A DNA stretch of 64,000 bases, taken from assembly GCA_016785225.1 (NCBI GenBank), contig JAFBJZ010000877.1, positions 1 through 64,000 of the forward strand. Direction: 5' to 3'. The notes beneath the pieces are model-generated. The model made no database searches. It saw only the letters and a list, made by a program, of their open reading frames with translations, and had not been told where the DNA came from. The translations under genes and the position numbers were made by a program. Position 1 is the stretch's first letter. Every line of letters starts with the position of its first letter. The DNA comes from Psettodes erumei (taxonomy: Eukaryota > Chordata > Actinopteri > Pleuronectiformes > Psettodidae). This document shows positions 36,001 to 49,388 of this stretch, piece after piece.

Positions 36001-39000
36001 TTCCTTGACTCTGCTCTTTTCTATGCACCACATGTTCGAAACATTCCTCTTACAAAACAGCCGAGCATGCGACCACGTTTTAACAACCTGTCGACAAGCT
36101 GATCTTTAAAGTGAGAGTTTTGGATATTCTGTCAAACATAACAGAACCTGATTTCTTTTAGCTGAGGCAGATGTGACAGAACCTCATATCTATTTTAAAA
36201 TATATCTCTCAAGGATTATAAGAAATAAACAGGGAAAAGTGACTTGAGGTGAGGAGTGCTGACGTCACTGAAAGGGTGCTTTGACTCATTATTTTTACCA
36301 ACTGCACATTTTTAATCCAAAGCTACTTTTCTGGGTTATTGTTGCATGATGACGCACTGTGAAAAAGGAGAGAATATTCGGATCTACATACCCCAAACAT
36401 CTGCCGCAGGTCGGGGTCTCGGAAGCGGAAGGGGATGTTGGACACGTGGAGGCGTTTGGGGGTCCCCTTGGCGTCTGAATCATCGCCGGCAACCCCTCCC
36501 CCACCTCCTCCTCCTGAGCCAACCCCTGACTGTCCGTCAATCTGGGAGGACCCATCGGACTGCTGGGATAGAAGGAAAGGAAAGAGATATAAAGGAGATT
36601 AGGACGGGAAAATGAAAAAAGTGCATCATCATCATAGGGTTGTGAGACATGAAACTGGAGTTAATAAAAAAATCTGTAATTCAGTTACTGTTTACACTGT
36701 GGTAATTGTAAATTTTTCATAATCTGCTATTATACCGCTGTTATTTTGTTGAGTAGCTGATTAACCCTTTTGTCACATAACTGCTTGTTAGCTGCTTGTT
36801 CTTGTTTACAAATATTTTAAAATGATTGACTCACACAATTTTTAAAATCATTGTTGATTAATCAGCTAATTGTTTCTCTATACTATCTCTAGTTGTATTT
36901 GTCAGTGGTGGTATTTATGAAGCAATCAATCAGCTTTTTTCATCCATAAAATGCAGTGATGAAGTGTTTAATATTGGCCGATAAACAGAATAACAATATT
37001 AATAACCATCAATGTTATTTTTTTATTTTGTTAACATTATCTGTGAAGAAATTTACTAAACAAGTCCCCATTGTTATGATAAAGTTCACAGTGGATTTAG
37101 TTAAAATTATGCTTTTAGTTTTTCACAAACCCAAAAAGATGTTTGTATAGGCATTTGTCAATTTTTAGATGAATAGTAACGTAACAGATTCATTTCTGTT
37201 TCAGTTAATACATTTATTACACTATCAACTGATCGTGGTCATGGTCGCATTAATTTCAAGTTGAACCTCCAAAAAAAAGTGGGGGGGGGGGATGACAACA
37301 ATGCTATTGAATCTGTAACCTGTAACTGACGTCGGACAGTGGCCTGAGGCTGGGTGTCAGAACTGGTATCGTGGGAAAAAATATTAGATCACTGCACCCA
37401 TACTGTTTTATTTTTTTACTCTATCACACGTTCCTATGTTCCTACATGTTCTCGCTCTCTGTGCCCTCTTAAGGCAAAGACCTGACGTGGGCTGCACATG
37501 CAGAGGAAGAGACTGGCACTCACTTGGGCACTGAGGCTGTTGGCTGCACTGATGCCGCTGTTTGCTGCTCCGCCAGCTTCCACGGGCCCCTGGACGGCCC
37601 CCGCTGCGTACAGGCTGCCCCCGTAATCCAGGGCCAGGCCGTTCTGGGGAGGCGGTGGTGGAGGTGGAGGGAACGCGGAGAAAGGTGGGGGTACGAGCCC
37701 CTCCTGACCACCAGCACTATCCTGAGAGCCCTGTTGTTGGAGGGGAGAGAGAGGAGTAAGTGTAGGATGGGTGGGGGCTAAAGCAACTGGCTGGCGAAAT
37801 TCCACAGTATCTTTTACTGAGAGCATCACCTGAACACAGACACCACTTTCCTAAGAGCATCAGTGTAAAAGTCATACCGGCATGGATATTATATTCCCAT
37901 TTCTCTCCATGTTTGTGTGTGTGTAAATGCGTGCATGTATCTACCCCCCCCTATTAAATATTCACTGGAGTCACATCTATTATTGAGGGTCAGATGCTGC
38001 CATGCTCAGTGTTGTACAATTGTGAGTGTCCAACGCCTGCACACACACTCACAAACGCCTCTGCGCACAAACCACCTTTGACACGCAAACACCCACACGC
38101 CTAAAACGCTCACACAAAAGACCAACTGTCAGTGAGGAGGCCTGTCCAAGTATTCCACATACATTATTATTACCCCCAGAAAACACTTGAGTTACACTCG
38201 GTACTCAAGTGCGCAGGAGAACACCCCCACAAGCACAAGGATGGAGACACACAAACATGACACAGGCTAATAACACAACACACACACACACACACACACA
38301 CGCAGGCGCACACATTCCTTGCTGTTGGCAGCAGGGCATGGATACCCTAAATGGTAACAGTCAGAGAGCGGAGGGAGACAGCAGGGATGGGAGGGAAAGG
38401 GGGGTGGATGATAGAAGGTGATGACTGATAGAAGAGACATGACCTGTCTCTGATCATAGCTGCACAAGATAAAACCAACCATCACTGTCTCACTCAGATC
38501 TTATAATAACTCACTAACAACTGCACTGGATAACCAGTCAATTAAAGACTGAGACAACGATTACTGAGGAAATGTTCTGGTTTTGATTTATTGTCAATAC
38601 TAATATGTTTATAATGAGAGTCCACAGCCATGCTAGTGGCTCTGTGGGGCTGCTCTCGAGCCAAGTGGTGCTTTGTGCTAAAAACGAATGTCGGCATGCT
38701 ACCATGCTCATAATGACGTGCTTATCTTTAGATGGTATAATGCAAACTGTGTGGACCATCTTCATTTAGTGTGCGCCAATTAGCAAAACCGTAAAAACTC
38801 AATCTGGATCAAAGTGGCAGGCGAACAACATTACCACTGCAATCCCTGGTGCAATGCTGCTAGCATGGCTAATAAAAATACAACATGTCAGACTTTATTG
38901 CAGTCAAACAATGAAGTCCTGGACTTATTTTCTCTGTTGTTCCCGGTATTTACACAGGCATCAACCTTTACCAAGATGGAAAGCAGAATATTTAAACATA

Positions 39001-42000
39001 TAAATGTAACAATAAATAAAGTCCAAAGACACAAAAAAAGCAAAACTCATATCATGAAAGACAAGACCTACACAACTAGTTTTAAATATTATTCAGCAGC
39101 TGTGGTTTAGCTTCTTCTTATTGTTCTTTTTCATTGTCTTCTTAATATCCTTGCTTGCCTCAGTCTCCTACACGTAGTCATTATTATCATTTTCAATGTC
39201 ATTAATCACAATAATTAAAGAACTGCAAGCAGGTAGTACTAATAATTAATTCACCAGTTAAAGTAATATTCAACCAAAATGATAGCGCCTCCAAAATGTT
39301 CTGCTCGACATCTGCTTGGCTACACTGTGTGCATGCATCTGTGAGTGACTGACAGGCTGCAGTGATGCCCATCTGAGTTGCACAATAGATCTCTGTCCCT
39401 TTGGGAGTGTTAAAACTGTGTGCGTGTATGTGTGTGTGTGTATGTGTGCGTGCACGGGCGCGCCTGTCTACGTGTGCATGCCATCTGTCTCCCAGCTTTT
39501 GACCTTTCTCGGTGTCACACCTGTGACATGGTAGCCGGGCCCCTCGACTCGGGTGAAAAACCAGGGGATGCACGCGGTCGACACGGATCACATCGATATT
39601 GTGACATGAGAGCAGCTACAACCGAGCTGCACCGAGTAAACTTTGTGCTGTAATCGACACAGGTAAACAAAAGTCAACACAGACATGCTTTCTGTGTTAT
39701 ATTGAATATTAGTGAGAGTCAAAATAAACAAATCATTACAGCAACAGGAATTTAACAGGTAGGTCAGGGCATTCTTTTTTTTGCATTTTTATCATTTTTT
39801 AAACATCATGTCCTATTGAGTGCATGTGTGATAAACAGCACATTATTTCTTTGCTCTGAAATGTACTTATTTACCCTGAATTTAAACTTTTTATATGAAT
39901 TTTATCAAGTGGAAATAATAACTTTAAGAACTTTTAAACCAGGGCTAATTTAAGCACTGAAATTACTAAGTAATACATTTTTGAAATTTATTTTTAACCA
40001 TTGTTAAATTATTTTATTATATGTAAAATGTTGAGAGAGTGAAGGCCCTAATGTAAAATTCAGTATGAGTAAATTAGTGAACGCATCAACGTCAAAGAAA
40101 TAACAGTGTTGTGTATTTAATTTAAATTCAACCTTAATTTTTGCACAAATCCTAGCTTTGTCACCGCCTTCTTTAAATCCACTAGGGAAAATTATGCTTC
40201 CTGTCTGAATTACAAACCAAATGTAGAAGGTGTTATATATCAGACATACATTAAAGTGTAATGAAATACAATGTTGAAGATTTTTTTAGATAGTTTTAAG
40301 ATAGTTTGTTTAACAATTTGTTTGATCTGTTGATCCTGTATGATTTGCTATATCTCTCAGCATTTGAACCACAGTGCAACCGTGAAAATCTGTGGCACAA
40401 ACACTTCAGTATGTTGATCAGCAACATAATTAAGCATCATTCTTCAATTGTATATTCAATTCAAAAGAAAATTCCCTGTGCCATTAGAAAGCACGTTACG
40501 TGGCGGCTAATCTCCTTTTTCCTGCTGATGTATGAGCCAAAGTACCAGGTGCTTAATGGTCAACTCAACCTTTTATGAGGGCCGCCCCGATCTGCCTGCC
40601 GTGATTTCAGCAGGGTAATCACAACCAGCAATCCCGTTATCTCACTCCCGCCTCTTCCAGATAACAGACAGTGAATACATGTTTATCATTAATCTCAACA
40701 CTGTTAGCCGGGTACCAAACTGCACTGCCATACTCATCCCCTTTCTGTACCTAAATCCCTGAACTGCTCCTGCTGCTCTTTTGCAAGGTGAAGAGCCAGA
40801 ACAGAAAACCATGTTCTCCATCTTCAGTGCCTGGCACTCGAACAATAAAGCCACCAGATTGCTGACCACAGTGTCCAAGTTTAACTTCATTCAGATTTTC
40901 AGACAGCAGCTGTGTCCGCTCATCTAAACCCTGCAGCTGTATGAACCTTTTCCATCTCATGCACAAGCATCCAAATTAAGATTTTGCTAAATGATAACAT
41001 CTCTCACATCCTTGTCTTTCCTGAGCTGCTTCATGTTTCATGTAGCAGCACAGCAATCTTATACGTGGGTTTGCTCATTAATTGCACAGACTGTTGCACA
41101 GCAAAATATTATTATTAAAATATTATTATAGACGTGTCTGCTTATATAATGACAATATGTACATAAATACACCTAGGTCTGGAAAACAAGAGAATGGAAT
41201 ATACTGGATTCAAATTGACTGAGGTATTCCGCAGCTACATGTCTTTATGTATATTACTCCTCCATCCTTTTAATTTGTTTTCTGTCAATAGGGGCTGTAA
41301 TTTTATGCTCTAATTGATGAACAAAAGCTCATAATTGGACCAGAAAAATGTTAATATGTTAAGATGTTTCTCTTTGTTGTAAGAAAAAAGATCCATTGCA
41401 TCACTAATGGTAATAATAATTTGAACATGAGCTGCCTTCTTCAGATGAGACATTCTGAATTCATTACATTCACTCAATTCAGTCGCACAGAAAAAGAGAG
41501 GGAAGGACTGAGAAATTAGTCACTTTACTCATGGATTTTAACTGCAGGAGACAAAATGTGTAATATGACAAGTGATATACTGGATGAGTTTGCCTTGCAT
41601 CAGCACATCCAAGATTAACTGCATTTGGCGGGCTGAAAATGATAGCGGGTGGAGCAAGCCATTCTGGGTCACCAGGTAGGAGCTAACCTGAATGACAAAC
41701 TGAGATGGAGAAACTGGATCCGCTCCCGGGTCGTACTAGAAAGGGAAAGTCGATCAGCCAGCACTGGTTCAAGTAGTAGAAATGGGAAAGAGTAGAAGAG
41801 AATGATACACTGGCAACATTTTGCAGCAATGGGAAAATGTACGTATATTCTTCAAAACTCTATTATTGTTGAAATAAAATGTTTTGCAGTACAGCTCTAT
41901 GAATACCAAAGTAAATTTATGTGTTCTGTTGGTTCACTTTGTTGCAGACTATAGCAACTATTTGATGGGTGATCATGAAATTTAGTACAGAAATTAAGGT

Positions 42001-45000
42001 TACCCGCATATTAGCATTTATCTTATTCTGTGCTGCGCTGTCTAATCATGTTGGAAATCAGAAGTGTTGGTAGCTGGTACAAATGACCATGCATCTATCA
42101 TTTTTCAAACTTTGACCGTAACTCCATATGGAAGTGGGCAGCAGTTCATCGAAACTTGGCTGAAAAAACAATACAAGCAAACAGCCGCATTGGAAGGTGG
42201 AGAGGAAAGGTTATTCCTACTACTAGCAAGTATACTTACTATGATTTAAATATGGAGATAATTAGACTCGTTCAAATAAGGGCTGCATGTCGTTGTTCAC
42301 AAAAAAGAGACACAAAATTGCATCAAATTTCTTTTGTTTCCACCTTTCTCACCTTCATGCAGCCAGCCAATCAGGTCATGACGTGGGTGTGAATGTCAGA
42401 CTGTCAGTTTTGGAAGGTTACAGAAATGGTCGGAGACAGATCCCCCTCATCCAACAGCAGGAAGGTGTTTGGGTGGAGGGGGGACTCCAAAACCGTTCTG
42501 CCACCCAACAAGTGGGTTTTTTTCTTGAAAACATGAAGCTATCATATGTATTTTGTGCGCTGCTTGCTTTGAAAGGATTTGCCTTCCATGGGGCAATAAG
42601 CCTGGAGGTGAAAAAACAAGCAAAAATGAAGGATGGAAAACAACTGAGGAAACCCTGGGAAACTGTAACTCAGGGATCCCCCTGCCACAGCGTGTGGTGT
42701 AATGAAATTCTATGTTTTATCATTTTTTTGGAAAAACTACCCTCCTACTCTGCAATAAAATGTTTTACATGGCTGCAGTGTTGCCGTACTCAAGTCCCAA
42801 CATTAATGACTCATGACACAGCTCACTCGACTGCAGATGAGTCAGTCATTGCACTTGACAAGTTGTGATGCAACTCAGACAGAATGATAGTGACTGTGAT
42901 TTGAATGCTGCCCACTTGGGAACTGGGTTATTTTCCGTATATTTTGGTTGCGTTTTCTCAGTCGAAACCACCAGTCAAATGGTTATTCTGTCAATCACAA
43001 CATCCTCCTCATTGTTGCTGCTCATACACAGAAACAGACTTCAGCCGAGCAGGAGAAAGGACAACCCCGGCTGTTGCGGCTCCTTTTGCCAGACCAAAAT
43101 AGAAGCGGGAATACAAGCCAAAAACAACCTTGTATTTGTGTTTGACGATTGGCCTTTTCAGAGGCGATCCATTTTAGCCGCATCTCAACAGCCCTCTCTC
43201 CACCTGATGCACAGTGTCAACAGTTCTGTAGCTACAAAAATAGTGTGCGCCTGCGTGTCCCTTTTTTCCTGCTCTCCCAAACTGTCAAGTTACGGGCCGC
43301 TTGCTGACAGCGAGTGGCCTTTGTGATTTGCATCAGGATAAAAGCATCTACTGAATAAATTCACATAGGAGACTGGGAAGAACACAAAGACAGAGCACGG
43401 CATTCCTGGGCAGTTTGAAGAGAAGTGCTGCCCTGTAGACAAATAAACTATATGCTGGGCATTTGTGTACATTCTGTTTGTGTACATGCCGTGCGCACGT
43501 CAGCGTGTGTGTGTGTGTGTTTTCGTGCACTCGCTCCCTTGCCGTTAAGGCGTTAAGGGGTTGTGTAAGTGTATGCGTTGGCCAGGCAAAGCCAGTGACT
43601 CAGAGCGGTAGCTGTGGCTGGCTTACTTTCGGGTCAGTTAGCAGCAGCAAGTGTGTCTGAGGAGGCATGTTATAAAATGCGTTCGTCTGCAGCAATCTCC
43701 CTACGCTACAGGAGGAACCGAGGGGGAGAGGAGAGAACAGGAGGAGAGGAGAAAGGAGAGAGGAAAGGAACATGGCTAAGAGCTAACTAGGGCAGCACTG
43801 GGTCATTTCACATGAATAATGACATTTCAGGATCTTACTTTCTCGTGCCTCGAGCCATTAGTCTATAGCCTAATTCAACAAACTTGACGACGGAAAATGT
43901 GATTCATACTGTGAGCAGTGGCTCACATTTTGGCTCAATAATTGTATTAACCGGGGAGGTTGTGCTCTGCTCAGATCCTCGCTTCTGACTCTGTGCTGTT
44001 GTTACCCAAGCTGCAAACAGCTGGAGAAACGTTTACGATGCGTCTGCTGCATACCGATGAGCCAGGAGACACCCTCTTGTTAAATTATTCCATCCCACGT
44101 CAACCCCTGTTCCTCCTCCATCACTCCTCCTCCTCCTCCCCCTCTTGCTCTTCTTCTCTGCTCCTCTTGCTGCCGTTTTCCCTTTCCTCCCACTCTCTCT
44201 CTCCCTGCTGTGCGTTTCGCTTCTTTACGCTTCATAAAATCCAGACGGGACCCTCACATACGTCCCGCCCCCACGCACATCAATCAAGACCATTTGCCTC
44301 ATAGCAACAGGATATCAGTGGTGCCCCGGCTCCTCCTCCCACACTCTTCTCCATCTCCTTATAGGGTAACATGCCTGCTTGTCAAAAAACCCCTCCCAAT
44401 ACACCCCCATCCTTTTCCTTGTAGGGTGTCATGTATGATTCCCCTGCCACACAAGCCTTTTCTGGGAGACTCCCTTTCAAAATACACGTGTGCAGGAACA
44501 CACACATATGCAGGCCTGTGGTACACACACACACACGATCACCAACTTCCCCTGTCATCTCCTCACTGGCTGTATCAACTGAGTGTTTGGCCCCACTGCA
44601 GCATTTTATGAAAAATAAACACTCCAAAACAAAAAGACGATGACATTATTTGTCCACGTTTGCTCTTCATTAAAACCCACAGGCCACCAGACAAACACAT
44701 GTGCAGGTGAGCACATAAACTCGCAAGCTGAAACATATTTACCCAACAGAGACACGCCTCCTCCAATACATTGGGTATGACCACAAAACGAGTTAGTCTT
44801 GTTTAGTGCTCAGATAGAGCAGGTAGAACTCTAATAATACAACACTCATCTGCGTGTCCAGTAAAATGTACACAAGCCAGCTGTAGGACAGTGTTGTCAC
44901 TGTAAACTGCACCACTCGAGAGTCAGTGACGGCAAAGTCAGATAGATTGGGAGGTACGTAGGTGCCTCTCTGTGAGCCAGTGCTTTTAGAGGCATTAGAA

Positions 45001-45899
45001 ATGCAAACAGCTGCTCAGGGAGGCAACGCATTTTTTTTTTTTATTATTTATGTTTGTTTGTTTTCTTATGCACGACGCAAAAGGTGTTTACTTAACATGA
45101 CTCTCCAATCGTTTTCCTCATGCCTCGAACCATCTTACAATCTGCACAAAATGAATGACTCATGCAAGTTGCCACGGCAACACAGCTCATTGGGATCATT
45201 TAACGGCCATTATTGTTAACCCTGAAAAGAATCAATAACGAGATTTGGGAGGGTGGAGGTGGAGGTGAATCCTCATGACCCGTTTACAGTTTATGCGAGC
45301 GTGGCAGTCTGTGTATAGTTTCGCAGCAGGTAGGCGTCTCTCCCTTGCCTTAGGGCACACACTTAGGTGGGGCTTGAGAAAATATTTGAGTCTTTTTTCA
45401 CCCGATCTGCTACTGCAACTCTCTCCTTCTGCACCGGCCAAAGGTATTAGCAGAAAGTAATGCTGTAACAGAACAAATAAATCACCCTCCATCATGAGGC
45501 AACTATAACACAAACTGCAAAGTCAGCATTACAGTCTGAAATTGCGTCACTGAGCAAAGCATCTCCCTCCAGTTTGACCCACAATACTGTTGCATCTGCG
45601 TTGCTCTGCATCTCTTTCAACTCATGCGTCCACCTCAGCTGCATAATTCCAGCTTCCTTGTCCACGTGCTTCCCTGGTCACTGACTGACGGTGGCCCATT
45701 GCCTAAAAATTCAATTTTCACTTCTCCTGCTCCCATTCTCTCTCTCATGTCCAACCCATCCCCCTCTCTTCCATGGACTCTTAAAGGAAAAACATTGAGA
45801 TAACAGCTGCCACGGCCCCAGGGAGATCAAGAGGAGGGGAGAAAAGAGGTCAAACAGTAAAGAGAGCAGGAATCCAAGGTGCAGCTGAAAGAGAAGCGT

Positions 45900-45939
<40 letters not shown>

Positions 45940-45953
45940 GCAAAGACGGGAAG

Positions 45954-45984
<31 letters not shown>

Positions 45985-48900
45985 TTCTGACTCACATGCC
46001 AAATGAAATGTAATGATATGAACGAGACACGCACCAACTTTGCAGGCCACTGTGTGCTTGAGCTTCTGTGCGTTTGTGAAATGTGTGACACAGAAATTAC
46101 AGTGAGGAGGTGTTGTTAGCTGAAGAGAGGAGATACAGAAGGAAGGAAGAGAAACACAGAGGGAGTAAGAGGGGGAAAAAAACAGACAGAAACAACTGCT
46201 CTGTGGACACCTGTCCCTTTCGCTCAGAGGCTTGAGCGATGTACAGAGACAGCTGCAGGGGCTATAAAGAAGAAAGACCTTTTTTCTTTACTTACCTCTC
46301 CTCCCCCCTATTCCTCCACTGTTTCCACTCTTCTGCCTCAGAAATATTTAAACAGTTTATCGCAGGGGCAACACACTGTGCTGCTTCATCCAGCTGTGGG
46401 GACTAACGCGCCGCACTGTATGTTCACATAGATCCTTCGGAGCATACGTAATACATGGCAGAGCGTAGTTTCTGGCAGTAATAGCTCTCGATGTTCAGAC
46501 TGCGTGCGCTTCTAGCTCTGGGCAGGAGAACAGATGCCACAACAACGGCGTACAACAATACATCGTCGCTTGTGAGTTCCACCGGAGCGAATCATAATTG
46601 TGGCAATAAAAATCTCCAGCCAGTATCTTGCTGTCATCTCTGCCTCACACACTAGTTTCAGTGTTTGTATTAACGCAGCAACTGGCCGCCAAGTCCTGAC
46701 AAGAGTCTGAAATGCCCTGACTGGAACACTTCAGTAAAGGGGTCAAGTAGAGTCCTCATCTGTTAGTGGTTAATTAACATTTCATGCTCAATGACAGCGC
46801 CGACCACGCTGATGCTCGCCTCGTGTACAGTGGAGCACAAGCTTTTTGCAGGGGGGGCACATATACACAGGAGGAGAAGAGATAGAGATAAACACTCACC
46901 GACAACACGGAAGGATAGTACAGTCCCATCATCGTATTCTGTGCAACAACTCAAATTGTCGCCGCTCCTCTCTCTCTCTCTCTCCGTTCCTCTTCTCACG
47001 CTGCCTCGCTTTCTCTCCCTCTCCGAGTCTGTGTCACCTCACCAGCTCAGTCTCTCTTGTCTGTCTCACAGATTCAAAATCTCCCTCTCTCTGCCCCCGC
47101 TTGCCCTGCCAGCCCCCCTCCCTCCCCCCGTCCTCCTCCTCCTCCGCTGGCCTCTGTCCCTGTCACTCTCCCTCGCTCGCTCGCTCACTTTCTTGCCGTC
47201 TTTTCCCCCTCTCGCTCTCTCTCTTTCTGTCTCCCACTCGCTCTTTTCTCTCCCTCTCCCACTCGCTCCCTGCCTTCCCTCTACCCCCAGCCTTCTGTTT
47301 TGCTGCTGTGCCCTTGCCTGCTCATCTCTTCTGTCTCTTCTACAGTCCTCCTCCTCCTCTCTCACCCAGATAGCCTGACGCCTCCCCCCTCCTCCTACTT
47401 CTATGCCTCTGTCACACCTGCAAACTTTCCCCTCCCCTCCGTTTCCCTCTCATGTCGCAGTCCCTCTCTCTCTCTCTCTCTCTGTGTTCTCTTTCTCCAT
47501 ATAGGTGAGTTAACTGGGGCTGCTGGCACCACTGGGAGAGGAAGCGAAGACTTTTCGTCTTTCTCTCTCGCCCCGTTCATACATCCACCTTGTTACATAA
47601 ATGCTCTGGCAACCTTATATCTTTGTCTCATGTCTGAGTAAGCACCCGAGTAATTTCTTCGCAACAATCATGACCGCAATCTGACGAGGTCGGACCTAGT
47701 TATCACACTTTGCCAGCTGAAGGCTGAATAACGTCAAATTAAAGTTATAGTCCTTAAAGTGGCACTGATCAATATTTTTTATTTCAACAATGGTTCAACT
47801 GACCACATGTACTGTGAAAGGGCTTCTCATCATGACAAACCCACAGATATTTATCACCTAACACCACAGTTACCCTCAGTTTTAAAAGGAGCGTTTTTAT
47901 CATCTTTCAGCTTATTGTTTTGATTCGGCAGCTCTCAACTTTTTTTTAACCACTCTTATCAGCCTTGGTTGTTTCCAACAAAAGAAAAGGCACAACATTT
48001 TTCTCAGATACATGAAATGACACAAAACATGCCTTGAACAGATACTCTAAATGCAACACAAGAACAACTTGTGTATCTCTAGACATTAAAGCTAAACAGC
48101 GAGCTGAGAAAATTTATGTCGTCACATTATTAAAACACAACAACACAACAATGTCTTCCAATAGGGTTTGAACTCATTGTAATGAGTCTTTGTCTTCAGC
48201 ATGACATCTGAAAGACACATGCAATAAAAACTACTATAACTTGCTGGAGACTATATTGCAATTACATAATGTAACCTCAAACGTCATTTTAAGTAATCTT
48301 GAGATGCCGTTGGATATGAGAAAATAGGGAGCAAAATTCCCTCTTAAATGTTATTAATAAATGTTGAAATAGACGAAAAACATTTATTTCGATGAAAAGT
48401 GGTGGGGAAGCGGGGGCAATGGTTCCTTCGTGATCACAATAACCTTTAACTAGGGTTCAATGGCAAAACACTGATGAGGTTGTGAGTCCGTCATCCTAAA
48501 GATTATTTTATGTGGCAACTCACTGCTGTTTCTCAGCAGTGCCACCACTGCCTCGCGAGTCTTTCCGAACACGTCCCATCATGTCATGAATGAAGCCACT
48601 GCCAGATGATTTACCTATATATAGAAAGCTTAGAAAAAAAACATTCACCAGCCAGATAAAGCCAGCAAAGTTTCATTTTCCATGTCGGCAAGTGGCTCAG
48701 CTGTCTACTTGCACATCAGGCATCTGCCGCTCTCCAGGCTTTTCCTATCAGGAGCCTTTGATCACATCATTCTCACACTGCTGTTGACAGTTTAGCACCT
48801 CAGTGTTGTGGGAGCCTGCACTGCCCGGCATTGTTTTCTTCCTCTCTGCCTGTTTTCTTTCCTGGTCTGAAGCCAGTTCACACTTCTGAGTCCCTGAAGT

Positions 48901-49334
48901 AGCCCCCGGACTGACTTCTTTCCATTCCAAAAGGTAGCATTGTTGACACAAGGTAACACTTTATGATTAAACCTCGAACGTAATCATTAGAGAAGGAAAG
49001 GGCTCAAAGCATCTAACAGTGAAATGAAAACAGGCTAATTGGACTTCCAGGCTTTCCACAATATCCTCGAAGCAGTTACAACAGCCAGTCAGGAAAAAAA
49101 AAAACAAGCAAAGCAAATAAGAGTGTACAAGTGAGGGCTTAGGACTGATAAAGTGCAGATAAGCAGCCAGAGGTTGTTGGGCATCATGGGGAGCTAGGGA
49201 TGAGGAGATTATGGGCAGAGCATGTGAGGATGAGAGGATGAACGGGGGATGATCTATGGATTAACCACATAAACTGAACAGTCTAATAACACAATCAGCA
49301 GGCTAATACAAACAAGAGCAAACAGATTGTCGCT

Positions 49335-49388
<54 letters not shown>

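Noticed and set aside
46791..47641. Frames of 175-195 codons rich in Ser, Leu and Pro
   Set aside because: They come from the CT-rich low-complexity block; all frames are open there because stop codons are rare in such DNA.
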